Of a DNA stretch of 64,000 bases, positions 8,521 through 17,703 are shown piece after piece. This DNA comes from Chryseobacterium nakagawai (GTDB lineage Bacteria > Bacteroidota > Bacteroidia > Flavobacteriales > Weeksellaceae): NCBI RefSeq assembly GCF_900637665.1, contig NZ_LR134386.1:1418501-1482500 (forward strand), written 5' to 3'. Position 1 is the stretch's first letter. Every line of letters begins with the position of its first letter. The notes beneath the pieces were generated by a model, which saw only the letters and a list, made by a program, of their open reading frames with translations, searched no databases and was not told the DNA's origin. The position numbers and the translations under genes were made by a program.

Positions 8521-9792
8521 TTATTGTCTTGGTCCGCCGCCACCACCGCTTTTATTGTTTCCACCACTTCTTCTTTGAGGCATAAATGGACTTTTGGCCT
8601 GTCCGCTGGAAGATTTTTTGGATAATAGCTTGTAGCCTGTGATGATATTATCATTTTTATCCAAACCAGAAATAACTTGTATTTCAGTATCACTGTCCAT
8701 CCCTGTTTTAATCCTTTTGTGAGATATGGTGCTGTCTTTAGCAATAACCCATACACCGGCCTCATTTTTCTTGTCCGCTTCTTTCTTCATACCTTGTTTC
8801 TTCCACTGTCCTTTTTCATGGGTTTTGCCATTGGAAAATGGAGAATTGATTTTGTACTTTTGAATAACCAGACTATCTGGTCTGAAGCTGATTGCAGCTG
8901 CAGGGATTTTCATCACATTTTCTAAAATCTGCGTGTAAATTGTAATGTTTGCCGTCATTCCTGGCTTTAGTTTCAAGCCAGAGTTGTCAGCGTTAATGAT
9001 GGTAGTGTAATTTACAACATTCGATGAAACGGTAGGATGAAGCCGGACTTCTGCAACCTCTCCATTAAATGTTTCATCAGGAAAAGCATCTACAGTAAAA
9101 GTTGCTTTCTGTCCAACTTTCACATTTCCAATATCAGCTTCATCTACAGAAGCTCGAACCCTCATTTTGGTCAAGTCCTTAGCAATACTAAATAGAGTAG
9201 GGGTACTGAAGCTGGATGCAACGGTCTGTCCTTCGCTTACATTCCTATTGAGAACGGTTCCGTCTATTGGAGAATATATATAGGTAAGTGAGAGATTTTT
9301 ATTAGCAGTGGAAAGCTGAGCGGTTACAGTACCTACCTGTGCTTTTGCCATATTATATTGATTGGTGGCAATATCATAGTCTGCTTTGCTGATGGCTCCT
9401 ACTTTATAAAGCTGTGACTGCCGGTTGATGTTGATTTCATTGTAAGCAAGATTACTTTTTGCATTCTGCAGATTGGCTTTATATTGCTCAGACTGAAATT
9501 GAAGAAGGTCCGGATCCAGAGTGGCTAAAAGCTGTCCCTTTTTCACGGTAGAATTAAAATCTACATAAATATTCTTGATGATTCCTGATACCTGAGTACC
9601 TACCGCAACAGTATCCACTGGTTGAATAGTTCCTGTAGCAGTAATAGAGTTGGAAATTTCTCCCATTTCGGGCTTTATCGTTTCCAACTGGATTTTTATT
9701 TCTTTTTCTCTGATGAAGAAAAACCAGACTGCACCTACAGCAATGATGCCACCCACCACCCAGTATAACCATTTTTTATTCTTTGTTTTCAT
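8521..9792 (-). CDS. Periplasmic adaptor, MacA/HlyD family
   Basis: Membrane-fusion protein of 423 residues that should link the inner-membrane ABC exporter to the TolC-like channel. Residues about 7-27 form one membrane anchor (WLYWVVGGIIAVGAVWFFF). A split lipoyl/barrel-sandwich domain follows (ATGTIQPVDTVAVGTQVSGI), with a coiled-coil hairpin at about 100-165 (YKANLQNAKSNLAYNE) and a beta-barrel with VDEADIGNVKVGQKATF. The last 25 residues are rich in glycine, asparagine and arginine (SGGNNKSGGGGGPRQ) and look disordered. An insert rich in lysine and glutamate (about 325-350) is unusual for MacA. It lies in the same operon as tolC, the ATPase and the permease. Confidence 0.88.
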   Translation of the reverse strand: MKTKNKKWLYWVVGGIIAVGAVWFFFIREKEIKIQLETIKPEMGEISNSITATGTIQPVDTVAVGTQVSGIIKNIYVDFNSTVKKGQLLATLDPDLLQFQSEQYKANLQNAKSNLAYNEININRQSQLYKVGAISKADYDIATNQYNMAKAQVGTVTAQLSTANKNLSLTYIYSPIDGTVLNRNVSEGQTVASSFSTPTLFSIAKDLTKMRVRASVDEADIGNVKVGQKATFTVDAFPDETFNGEVAEVRLHPTVSSNVVNYTTIINADNSGLKLKPGMTANITIYTQILENVMKIPAAAISFRPDSLVIQKYKINSPFSNGKTHEKGQWKKQGMKKEADKKNEAGVWVIAKDSTISHKRIKTGMDSDTEIQVISGLDKNDNIITGYKLLSKKSSSGQAKSPFMPQRRSGGNNKSGGGGGPRQ

Positions 9793-9880
9793 ATGCTAGC
9801 TATTTATTGTTTTTAAAGGTCATATGCAATCGCGCTATCCTCATCGGTATTTTGTTTGTAAATCATAGCGATTTCATAGT

Positions 9881-11191
9881 TTACTTTAGATTTATAGGGT
9901 TACCTGCATAAAATTCATAAATCTGTTTATTGAGAACTGCAGTGTATTTGGCCTGCAGATAATTTTGAATAGATTGAATGTAAAGCAATCGTTGCTGCTG
10001 AAGCTGTACATAATCAATACTACCAATTTTCATTTGAGCGTTCATGATATCATAGCTCTGTTGGCTGAGGTCCATTTGTTTAGAGGCTGAGTCATATTGT
10101 GATACTGCATTTTGAAGATTGATATAGGATTGCTCAATTTGTTGATTGAGAATTGTCTTGGTGTTTTGAAGATCAAGATTAGCTTGTTCTATGGCGATTT
10201 TTGATTTTTCAACCTGGGTTTTATATATTCTGTTATTGTAAATTGGAATTCCAAGACTTAATCCAATAGGCATATAGAAATTGTTACCCAGTTGACTAAA
10301 ATAGTTTCCATTCCCGTTGGAATAATTGGTTGAAATATTTCCTACCACACTTAAGGTAGGCTGAATAGATGCCTGTGCCATTTTAAGATTGGTATTTGAG
10401 TTTTCGACATTCAATTCCCCATATTTTACTTCAGGACGCTGGTTTTGGGCAAGAACCTGAACGTCCTGTAGTGGTTTTAGCTGGTCATCTACCATGAGAC
10501 TGTCCGGTTTTACTATCTGGAAGTCATAATGGGTAGGCAATTGCAGAATTTGCTTTAAATTAACAATATTGGTTCGTAAATTATTCTGAGCAGAAATTAA
10601 ATTGTATTGATCCTGAGCAACCTGTGACTGAATCTGAAGATAATTGAGTTTAGAAAGGCTCCCAGCTTTATAAAGTTGATCTCCTTGTTTTAATTGGGTT
10701 TGAGTTGTTTTTAAAACATTTTCAAGTGAAACGATATTTTCTTGATTCATTAAGATATTCAAATATGCCTGTGTTATGCTTATGGTAATATTGTTTTCTG
10801 ATTCCTGTACGGATAGATCAGCCATCTGAACCAGCATGTTTTTTGAGGCTTCATTGTTTTTAATGTAATTGGCATGGTAAAGAGTCATTGAAGAATTAGC
10901 TCCAATACTTTGAGTTTGTGCTCCGGTTACATGAAGCCCATCATTCCCATTAAGAGAAAAAAGACCTTGTGAAACTGTTCCGTTGAGGTTGGGATATTTT
11001 GCTTCTTTAGCCTGAAGCAGATCCTGTTGAGCTGAATTTTTTGAAAGCCTTAATGAATTGATAGAAATATTGTTCTCCTTTGCATATTCAATACAATTAT
11101 CCAGAGTCCACCGGGTGGGATAATTGGGGCCTTGAGCAAATATTTCAAGCGTTATCAATGAGAATATCAAAAAGAAAAATCTGCGTTTCAT
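9881..11191 (-). CDS. TolC family outer-membrane channel
   Basis: Outer-membrane efflux protein of 436 residues. A signal peptide ends around IFAQ (residue 20), then WTLDNCIEYAKENNISINSL starts the first OEP repeat. Two long alpha-helical regions (about 160-215 and 350-425) with the NLQNAVSQYDSASKQMDLSQ heptad pattern form the tunnel, and short strand regions (SQGLFSLNGNDGLHV, VGNISTNYSNGNGNYF) form the barrel. It is the first gene of the exporter operon. The substrate is unknown. Confidence 0.88.
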   Translation of the reverse strand: MKRRFFFLIFSLITLEIFAQGPNYPTRWTLDNCIEYAKENNISINSLRLSKNSAQQDLLQAKEAKYPNLNGTVSQGLFSLNGNDGLHVTGAQTQSIGANSSMTLYHANYIKNNEASKNMLVQMADLSVQESENNITISITQAYLNILMNQENIVSLENVLKTTQTQLKQGDQLYKAGSLSKLNYLQIQSQVAQDQYNLISAQNNLRTNIVNLKQILQLPTHYDFQIVKPDSLMVDDQLKPLQDVQVLAQNQRPEVKYGELNVENSNTNLKMAQASIQPTLSVVGNISTNYSNGNGNYFSQLGNNFYMPIGLSLGIPIYNNRIYKTQVEKSKIAIEQANLDLQNTKTILNQQIEQSYINLQNAVSQYDSASKQMDLSQQSYDIMNAQMKIGSIDYVQLQQQRLLYIQSIQNYLQAKYTAVLNKQIYEFYAGNPINLK

Positions 11192-11390
11192 GGTTTTGTT
11201 TTTGAAAATTCATAAATAATCCAGAAAAAATCAATCCAATTTAATAAAAAAAACTAATGTTTAACAAATTTTTAACCCAAAGCTTGTTTTTTTGGATTTA
11301 ATTTTTCAAATATTAAAAAAGTATTAAAAGATTCTGAATTTAAGTTTGCATATTTAAAACTTTATTCAAAAACAAGTCAAATATTTGTTG

Positions 11391-11398
11391 TATCTTTG
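11391..11398 (+). promoter_or_regulatory. -7 element TATCTTTG of deaD
   Basis: TATCTTTG fits TAnnTTTG and lies 20 bases before the ATG at 11419. The leader would therefore be very short. A matching -33 element at the usual distance is not clear. Confidence 0.55.
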
Positions 11399-11418
11399 CA
11401 AAAATTTTAAAATAGTTA

Positions 11419-13122
11419 ATGAATTTATTTACGGAAACCAATTTAAGTCCTGATATCCTTAAGGCAATTGGCGAACTGGGTTACGAAAGCCCAACAGAAA
11501 TCCAAAAACAGACTATCCCTTTTATTCTTTCAGATATTCGCGACTTGATCGCACTTGCGCAGACAGGGACAGGCAAAACAGCAGCGTTTTCGCTTCCGAT
11601 TTTGGATATGATTGACGATACGAGTCGCAAAATCCAATTATTGGTGCTTTGTCCGACACGGGAATTATGTCTTCAGATTTCTAAAGACATAAAGAATTAC
11701 TCTAAATACATGAACATCAAAACTACTGCGGTTTATGGTGGAAGTAGTATTGTAGACCAGATGAGATCTTTAAAGGACAAACCACAAATTATTGTGGGAA
11801 CTCCAGGTAGGGTAATTGACCTTATCAACAGAAAAGCATTAGATTTTTCTGCCATTCATTGGTTAGTATTAGACGAAGCTGATGAAATGCTTTCAATGGG
11901 ATTCAAGGATGAATTGGAAACCATTCTAAGCGAAACTCCGGAAACTAAACAAACTTTCTTATTCTCGGCTACGATGAATAAAGAAGTGGAAAGAATTTCC
12001 AAAAATTATCTTACAAAGCCACACCGTATTTCAGTAGGTTCTATCAACGAAGTGAAGAAGAACATTAAACATGAATATTATGTGGTAGGATACCGTCAGA
12101 AAAAAGAAGCATTAAAAAGATTAATTGATGCAAACCCGAACCAGTATTCCATTATTTTCTGTAGAACAAGAATGGAAACTCAGGAGGTTGCAGATTTCTT
12201 AATGCAGAACGGGTACGCAGCTGATGCCCTTCACGGTGACCTTTCTCAGGCACAGAGAGATACAGTAATGAAGAAATTCAGATTGAAAAACATCGATATT
12301 CTTGTCGCTACAGACGTTGCAGCAAGAGGATTGGATGTTAACTCTCTGACTCACGTTATTCACTTCTCTTTACCTGATGATCCTGAAGTATTTGTTCACA
12401 GAAGTGGAAGAACAGGTAGAGCAGGTAAAGACGGTATTTCTATGGCTTTAACCAAGCCAGAAGAAAGCAGAAAACTGAAGCAAATCAAATCTGCTACTAA
12501 AATTGAAATTAACGAAAAATTTATTCCTACAGGAGAAGATATTATCAAAGCTCAGGTAGGAGGTGTTTTCGAAAAATTATTAACGGAACACGAAGATATT
12601 TTCGAATTTGATGATAGCTTAATTCCAGATCTAAGTAACTTTACAAAAGAAGAATTGGTGCACCAGTTGCTACAATTCCAATTGAAAGATCTTGCTTTAT
12701 ACTACAAGGATAAACATGATCTTGCTGAACAGAAATTGAGCAGCAGAGATGATGATTACTCAAGAAGAGACCGTGGACGTGATAGAGACAGAGATAGAGG
12801 AAGAGACAGAGATGGAAGAGACAGAGACCGCGGTAGAGATAGAGATCGTGGTGGAAAGCCAAGAAGAAAAGATGAAAACATGGTAAGATTCTTCTTCAAC
12901 CTTGGTAAAAAAGACCATTTGAAGAAACTTGATGTTTTAGATATTATCAACAAGGCTACTGCTGACGGAAAAAGTAAGAAAAGAGCTGAAATTGGAGATA
13001 TCGAGATTCTTGAAAAATTCTCTTTCTTCGAAGTTGAAAAATCATTCAAAGACAATGTTTTAAGTAACATTCAATCAATGAAATTTAAAGGTAAAGATAT
13101 GAGAGCTGAAGTAGCTAACTAA
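11419..13122 (+). CDS. deaD: DEAD-box ATP-dependent RNA helicase, DeaD/CsdA type
   Basis: RNA helicase of 567 residues expected to act in ribosome assembly and cold-related RNA remodelling. The Q motif lies at about 20-31, AQTGTGKT at 47-54, PTREL near 79, TPGR near 128, DEAD at 152-155, SAT near 185 and HRSGRTGR near 333. Residues about 455-487 are an arginine-aspartate repeat (RDRDRGRDRDGRDRDRGRD) linking the helicase core to a C-terminal DbpA-like RNA-binding domain (about 495-565, NLGKKDHLKKLDVLDIIN). The linker and tail mark it as the DeaD type, different from the RhlE gene at 18.5 kb. A terminator follows. Confidence 0.9.
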   Translation: MNLFTETNLSPDILKAIGELGYESPTEIQKQTIPFILSDIRDLIALAQTGTGKTAAFSLPILDMIDDTSRKIQLLVLCPTRELCLQISKDIKNYSKYMNIKTTAVYGGSSIVDQMRSLKDKPQIIVGTPGRVIDLINRKALDFSAIHWLVLDEADEMLSMGFKDELETILSETPETKQTFLFSATMNKEVERISKNYLTKPHRISVGSINEVKKNIKHEYYVVGYRQKKEALKRLIDANPNQYSIIFCRTRMETQEVADFLMQNGYAADALHGDLSQAQRDTVMKKFRLKNIDILVATDVAARGLDVNSLTHVIHFSLPDDPEVFVHRSGRTGRAGKDGISMALTKPEESRKLKQIKSATKIEINEKFIPTGEDIIKAQVGGVFEKLLTEHEDIFEFDDSLIPDLSNFTKEELVHQLLQFQLKDLALYYKDKHDLAEQKLSSRDDDYSRRDRGRDRDRDRGRDRDGRDRDRGRDRDRGGKPRRKDENMVRFFFNLGKKDHLKKLDVLDIINKATADGKSKKRAEIGDIEILEKFSFFEVEKSFKDNVLSNIQSMKFKGKDMRAEVAN

Positions 13123-13140
13123 TCACTTTTTATAACATAT

Positions 13141-13167
13141 AAAACCGGCAGTAATGTCGGTTTTTTT
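13141..13167 (+). terminator. Rho-independent terminator after deaD
   Basis: A 9-bp stem AAAACCGGC / GTCGGTTTT (one G-T pair) with loop AGTAAT, followed by a T-run. Confidence 0.85.
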
Positions 13168-13273
13168 ATTTGGTAATCAGCAGGTAAGCGAATGTTAACA
13201 AAACTTAATGTTATATAGTTTCACGTACAATCCTTTTTTAAGAAATTTGCACTCGAATTATAAATACTAAAAA

Positions 13274-13912
13274 ATGGGAATTGGTAATATTTTCCACGCT
13301 TTTCAACCAAAAGATAAAATCTTTTTTGTACTTTTTGAAAAGGTAACTGAAAACCTAGTTGCAATGTCTGAGGAATTCAACGCTGGAATCAAGGATTTCG
13401 ATCTTAATGACGATTCAATGTTGAAAAAAATGAGTGATTTCGAACATAAGAATGACGAGCTTACTCACGAAATTTTCGTAGAACTAGGGAAAAACTTCAT
13501 TACTCCTTTTGATCGTGAAGATATTCACACATTGGCAACAGGATTAGATGATATTGCTGATTATATCTACGCTTCTACAAAATATATCTTCTTATACAAA
13601 TCTCCTGAGATGAAAGCTTATTCAGATTTCTCTCTATTGATTCACAAGGCATGTCTTGAAATTCAGAATGCAATGAAAAACCTTAAAGGGTTTAAGAACA
13701 TGGAGCAGGTGAAAGAAGCTTGTATTAAAGTCAACTCTATTGAGAATATTGCAGATGATTTGCTTTCCAACTCAATGGTAGATTTATTCGAAACTAATGA
13801 TGCGATCAACATTATTAAAGTTTCATCTGTATTGAACTATCTTGAAATCGTAACGGATAAAGCAGAAGATGTTGCCAATACAATTGAGAACATCATGATT
13901 AAATACGCCTAA
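13274..13912 (+). CDS. DUF47/PhoU-like phosphate transport regulator
   Basis: Cytosolic all-helical protein of 212 residues of the DUF47 (PhoU_div) family. It starts MGIGNIFHAFQPKDKIFF, the typical flavobacterial N terminus, and shows the PhoU-like helix pattern with acidic clusters (FEHKNDELTHEIF, DREDIHTLATGLDDIADYI) that coordinate metals in this family. It precedes the PiT transporter gene by 23 bases. DUF47 proteins paired with PiT are thought to control low-affinity phosphate uptake; direct evidence for this organism is absent. Confidence 0.9.
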   Translation: MGIGNIFHAFQPKDKIFFVLFEKVTENLVAMSEEFNAGIKDFDLNDDSMLKKMSDFEHKNDELTHEIFVELGKNFITPFDREDIHTLATGLDDIADYIYASTKYIFLYKSPEMKAYSDFSLLIHKACLEIQNAMKNLKGFKNMEQVKEACIKVNSIENIADDLLSNSMVDLFETNDAINIIKVSSVLNYLEIVTDKAEDVANTIENIMIKYA

Positions 13913-13935
13913 AAGATAACAATACATAGCAAAAA

Positions 13936-15078
13936 ATGGAATTTCCTATTTTACTTGTAGTTATTATTGCGTTGGCGTTGATCTTTGATTATATCAATGG
14001 TTTTCATGATGCTGCCAACTCAATTGCAACTATAGTTTCTACAAAAGTTTTAACTCCATTCCAGGCTGTACTTTGGGCGGCACTTTGGAATTTTGCGGCT
14101 TTCTTTATTGCTGCATATATTATTGGAGAATTTAAAATTGGTAATACAATTGCCAAAACAGTTAACGAAAATTTTATCACGCTTGAAGTTATATTTTCCG
14201 GTTTGGTGGCAGCTATTGCCTGGAACCTTCTGACATGGTGGTTTGGGATTCCTTCCTCATCATCGCATACATTGATCGGAGGATTTCTGGGAGCAGCTTT
14301 AACGCACGCTTTTATGATGGATTACCATGATGTGGCAGCAGCACAGCCAGGACTTGGGATGTGGGAGACCATTAAAGAGGCTTTCATCCAGGTAACTCAT
14401 CAGGGTGTGGTAAAGTTTGATAAAGTTATTCCTATCTTCTTGTTCATTTTCATGGCACCAATCATAGGGATGATTATTTCAATCATTATTACATTAATTA
14501 TTGTTCACCTTTATAAAAGATCAAACCCACACAAAGCAGACAAATCTTTCAAAAGATTGCAGCTGGTTTCTTCTGCCTTGTTCAGTTTAGGACACGGTCT
14601 GAATGATGCTCAGAAAGTAATGGGAATCATTGGAGCTGCGGTAATTTATTATCACGTTAATATGCTTCAGGATACACAGTATTTGGATATTCCTTCTGCA
14701 GGACGTTTTGATTACTTTGCACAACATTATATCTGGGTTCCTTTAGTTTCATTTATTGCTATTGCTCTAGGAACTATGAGTGGAGGTTGGAAGATCATTA
14801 AAACAATGGGAACAAAGATTACTAAAGTAACTTCATTAGAAGGGGTGAGTGCAGAAACTGCAGGTGCAATTACTTTATTTATCACAGATCATTTTGGTAT
14901 TCCTGTATCTACAACACACACCATTACAGGGTCTATCATTGGGGTGGGATTAACAAAAAGAATTTCAGCAGTAAGATGGGGAATTACGGTAAGTTTACTT
15001 TGGGCTTGGGTATTAACCATTCCAATTTCAGCAATAGTAGCTGGTATCACTTATCTTCTTGTAACTTTCTTATTTTAA
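13936..15078 (+). CDS. Low-affinity inorganic phosphate transporter, PiT family
   Basis: Inner-membrane phosphate:cation symporter of 380 residues. The PiT signature GFHDAANSIATIVST lies in the first membrane segment (residues about 22-36), and its internal duplicate GHGLNDAQKVMGII lies in the second half (about 218-231). SSSHTLIGG and STTHTITGS are the paired re-entrant motifs. About 10 hydrophobic segments are seen. It is co-transcribed with the DUF47 gene. The sequence is complete and no key motif is missing. Confidence 0.93.
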   Translation: MEFPILLVVIIALALIFDYINGFHDAANSIATIVSTKVLTPFQAVLWAALWNFAAFFIAAYIIGEFKIGNTIAKTVNENFITLEVIFSGLVAAIAWNLLTWWFGIPSSSSHTLIGGFLGAALTHAFMMDYHDVAAAQPGLGMWETIKEAFIQVTHQGVVKFDKVIPIFLFIFMAPIIGMIISIIITLIIVHLYKRSNPHKADKSFKRLQLVSSALFSLGHGLNDAQKVMGIIGAAVIYYHVNMLQDTQYLDIPSAGRFDYFAQHYIWVPLVSFIAIALGTMSGGWKIIKTMGTKITKVTSLEGVSAETAGAITLFITDHFGIPVSTTHTITGSIIGVGLTKRISAVRWGITVSLLWAWVLTIPISAIVAGITYLLVTFLF

Positions 15079-15101
15079 GATAAAAATCACAATTATCATA
15101 C

Positions 15102-15131
15102 AAACTTTGTCCATTTGGGCAAAGTTTTTTG
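15102..15131 (+). terminator. Rho-independent terminator after the phosphate transporter
   Basis: An 8-bp stem AAACTTTG / CAAAGTTT with a 10-nt loop, followed by a T-run. The trailing TTTG may double as a -33 element for the next gene. Confidence 0.75.
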
Positions 15132-15162
15132 TTTTATAAAGCCTTGAAAAATCGTATTTTTG
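15128..15162 (+). promoter_or_regulatory. Promoter of the polyprenyl synthase gene
   Basis: TTTG at 15128-15131, 23 bases, then TATTTTTG at 15155-15162. This fits the Bacteroidota consensus. The start codon lies 18 bases further. Confidence 0.55.
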
Positions 15163-15180
15163 TTCAAATTATAAGATTTT

Positions 15181-16152
15181 ATGGAATTTTTAGACAGATA
15201 CCAGCAGATTGTTGGGGATGCCATCAATAAGTATACTTTTAAAGATAAGCCTACGGAGTTATATGATCCGATGAATTATATTATTTCCCATGGTGGAAAA
15301 CGTCTTCGTCCCATTATGGTGCTGATGGCTTGTGATCTGTTTGGCGGTGACCTGAAGCAGGCTATTAAACCAGCTTTAGCGATCGAGTTTTTCCATAACT
15401 TCACTTTGATTCATGATGATATTATGGATGAAGCTCCTTTAAGAAGAAATAAGCCTACAATCCATACGTTACACGGGATCAATGTAGGGATTCTTTCTGG
15501 AGACGGATTAATGCTTAAAGCGTATAAATTCTTTGAAGATCTTGAACCTGAAATTTTCAAAGCTTGTATCCGAATCTTTACCCATACGGGGCTTCTTTTA
15601 TGTGAAGGCCAACAGTATGATATCAATTTCGAAACCCAGGAAAATGTAACTTTTGATGATTATATCAGAATGATTACCTATAAAACAGGTGTATTGAGTG
15701 CTTCTTCTTTTGAGATCGGAGCTTTGATCGCTAAAGCTGATTTCAAAGATGCAAAAGCTATCTTTAATTTCGGAAAACATATCGGAATTGCATTCCAGAT
15801 CATGGATGATTACCTTGATGTATTCGGAGATCAGGCGCAGTTTGGTAAAAAGCATGCTGGAGATATTTACGAGAATAAAAAAACAGTTCTTTACCTATTA
15901 GCAAGAGAACATGCTACAGAAGAAGAAAGAAAAGAACTAGATTACTGGTATTCTAAAAAGACAGACAATATCGATAAGATCTACGGTGTTGAAAAGATTT
16001 TCAGAAGAACAAAAGTGGATGAAAAAGCCCTTCGTTTGATCGAAAAACATAATGAAATCGGTCAAAGCTATCTTCAGAAAATTGATATTCCTGAAGAGAA
16101 GAAAAAACCGTTTATTGAGCTGGCAAACTATTTATTGAGAAGAGAAAGCTAA
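15181..16152 (+). CDS. Polyprenyl (isoprenoid) diphosphate synthase
   Basis: Trans-prenyltransferase of 323 residues that extends allylic diphosphates with isopentenyl diphosphate, supplying chains for menaquinone or similar. The first aspartate-rich motif DDIMD and following RR (LIHDDIMDEAPLRR, residues about 75-88) and the second motif DDYLD (about 205) are intact. GGKRLRP near residue 39 is the conserved IPP-binding segment. The residues just before the first DDxxD (FHNFTLIH) include an aromatic residue, but chain length cannot be set reliably by eye. It is a candidate source of prenyl chains for menaquinone. Confidence 0.9.
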   Translation: MEFLDRYQQIVGDAINKYTFKDKPTELYDPMNYIISHGGKRLRPIMVLMACDLFGGDLKQAIKPALAIEFFHNFTLIHDDIMDEAPLRRNKPTIHTLHGINVGILSGDGLMLKAYKFFEDLEPEIFKACIRIFTHTGLLLCEGQQYDINFETQENVTFDDYIRMITYKTGVLSASSFEIGALIAKADFKDAKAIFNFGKHIGIAFQIMDDYLDVFGDQAQFGKKHAGDIYENKKTVLYLLAREHATEEERKELDYWYSKKTDNIDKIYGVEKIFRRTKVDEKALRLIEKHNEIGQSYLQKIDIPEEKKKPFIELANYLLRRES

Positions 16153-16156
16153 ATAA

Positions 16157-16214
16157 GGTTCCAGATAATAGGGAGTAGGTCGCAGAATGACATGCTACCT
16201 ATTACCTGTTACCT
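16157..16214. repeat. Imperfect hairpin of repeated AGGTAATAGGT words
   Basis: The left arm AGGTTCCAGATAATAGGGAG and the right arm ACCTATTACCTGTTACCT are imperfect inverted repeats, each made of two or three copies of the same 6-7 base word. It fills nearly the whole spacer between the prenyl synthase and GSCFA genes. Confidence 0.55.
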
Positions 16215-16226
16215 AAAATCTATACA

Positions 16227-17180
16227 ATGAAATTCAGAACAGAAGTTGATATTCCGAAATCAGAGAAGAAGATAGAGATTGAAGATAGGATATTCTCAAT
16301 CGGTTCCTGTTTTGCCTCTGAAATGACTGAATTACTAAAAGATGGCCAGCTTCAAACGCTAAATAATCCTTTTGGGACGATTTTTAATCCCTTTTCCATC
16401 AATAATGCGGTAAAAAGGCTTCATGATTCAGAATTTTATATAGAAGATGAGCTGATTATCTATAATGAAGAATATATATCTTTAGATCACCATACAAGTT
16501 TTGATACAAGGTATATTCATCAGACTTTGGACAAGATCAATGGTGCCATTGAAGTGGGAAATGCCTTTCTTCAGCAAGCAGACTGGATTATTATTACTTA
16601 CGGATCTTCTTTCATTTATGAATTTCTTCCGAAGCAAAAACTGGTCGCTAACTGCCATAAAATTCCACAGAAGTTCTTTGAGAAAAGGTTGCTAACCCAT
16701 CAGGAGCTTACAGGTTCCATTTACAATACCATTCTGGAGCTTAAGGATATCTGTAAAGAAGGAGTTCAGATTTTATTTTCCGTTTCTCCGGTAAGGCATA
16801 CCAAAGATGGAATGGTGGAGAATCAGTTAAGTAAATCCAAGTTAATTACAGCCATTCATGAATCTATTTCCTTGTTTGAAGATTGTCATTATCTTCCGGT
16901 TTACGAAATTTTGATGGACGACCTGAGAGATTATCGGTTTTATAAAGAAGATATGATTCATCCAAGTACTCAGGCTGTTAATTATATTTTTGATAAGTTT
17001 GGGGATTCTTATTTTTCAGAGGAGACAAAAGATTTTATTAAGGAAAATTTTAAGATCATGAGAGCGTTAGAGCATAGAACTAATGATGTGAAAGATCCTA
17101 AGTTTATAGAATTTAGAGAAAAACTAGATCAGAGAATCGAAAATCAACGAAAAAAAGTAAAACATACCATATTCAAATGA
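16227..17180 (+). CDS. GSCFA domain protein
   Basis: Protein of 317 residues with the GSCFA signature itself at FSIGSCFASEM (residues about 23-33), followed by GTIFNP and a later SPVRHTKDG and IHPS, which resemble the block structure of SGNH-like hydrolases. The family is mainly found in Bacteroidota and Proteobacteria and its substrate is unknown. There is no signal peptide. Its stop overlaps the start of the DUF4269 gene by four bases (ATGA), so they are translationally coupled, with TatD following. Confidence 0.88.
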   Translation: MKFRTEVDIPKSEKKIEIEDRIFSIGSCFASEMTELLKDGQLQTLNNPFGTIFNPFSINNAVKRLHDSEFYIEDELIIYNEEYISLDHHTSFDTRYIHQTLDKINGAIEVGNAFLQQADWIIITYGSSFIYEFLPKQKLVANCHKIPQKFFEKRLLTHQELTGSIYNTILELKDICKEGVQILFSVSPVRHTKDGMVENQLSKSKLITAIHESISLFEDCHYLPVYEILMDDLRDYRFYKEDMIHPSTQAVNYIFDKFGDSYFSEETKDFIKENFKIMRALEHRTNDVKDPKFIEFREKLDQRIENQRKKVKHTIFK

Positions 17181-17698
17181 TTGATTTCACAAAGATTGAC
17201 TATTTGAAGGCAGGAAACGAAAGACAAAGAAGAGCTTATGAAGTTCTCACAAAGCATCGTATTTTTGAAAAGCTAAAAGATTATTCTCCAATTTTAGCAG
17301 GAACTGTTCCTATTGAAATTGATATAGAAGGAAGTGATCTTGATCTCATTTTTGAGGTGGATTTAAAATTTGAAGAAGATTTTCTGGATGATTTGATGTT
17401 TAGCCGATTCATTCCTTATGATGTAGAGGTAGAATATCCCATTGTAAACGGCGAGAGATGTATTACATTAAATTTTATGCTAGAAGGGCTTCCCATTGAA
17501 ATTTTTGGACAGAATAAGCCTACAACTCAGCAAAACGCTTATCTCCATATGATTGCTGAATACAAAATATTACAGGAAAAAGGAGAAGAATTTAAACAAA
17601 AAATAATAGAACTTAAACAACAGGGAATAAAGACGGAACCTGCTTTCGGAATGTTACTGGGCCTTGAAAATCCTTATGAAGATCTATTGAAATTTTAA
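17177..17698 (+). CDS. DUF4269 nucleotidyltransferase-like protein
   Basis: Small cytosolic protein of 173 residues. AGTVPIEIDIEGSDLDLIFEV near residues 38-58 resembles the metal-binding strand of the nucleotidyltransferase fold (G-x-D-x-D), and the rest fits DUF4269 (LNFMLEGLPIEIFGQNKPT). No substrate is known. Translation is coupled to GSCFA by the ATGA overlap. TatD begins 5 bases after its stop, so the three genes are one operon. Confidence 0.7.
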   Translation: MIDFTKIDYLKAGNERQRRAYEVLTKHRIFEKLKDYSPILAGTVPIEIDIEGSDLDLIFEVDLKFEEDFLDDLMFSRFIPYDVEVEYPIVNGERCITLNFMLEGLPIEIFGQNKPTTQQNAYLHMIAEYKILQEKGEEFKQKIIELKQQGIKTEPAFGMLLGLENPYEDLLKF

Positions 17699-17703
17699 AT
17701 AAA

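Noticed and set aside
12641..13070. Antisense frames of 73 and 104 codons opposite deaD
   Set aside because: They are shadows of the repetitive Arg-Asp coding region; low-complexity content with no start context.
13216..13231. TTTCACGT resembles half of a parS site (consensus TGTTTCACGTGAAACA)
   Set aside because: Only one half-site is present and it is 21 kb from parAB; a chance match in AT-rich DNA is likely.
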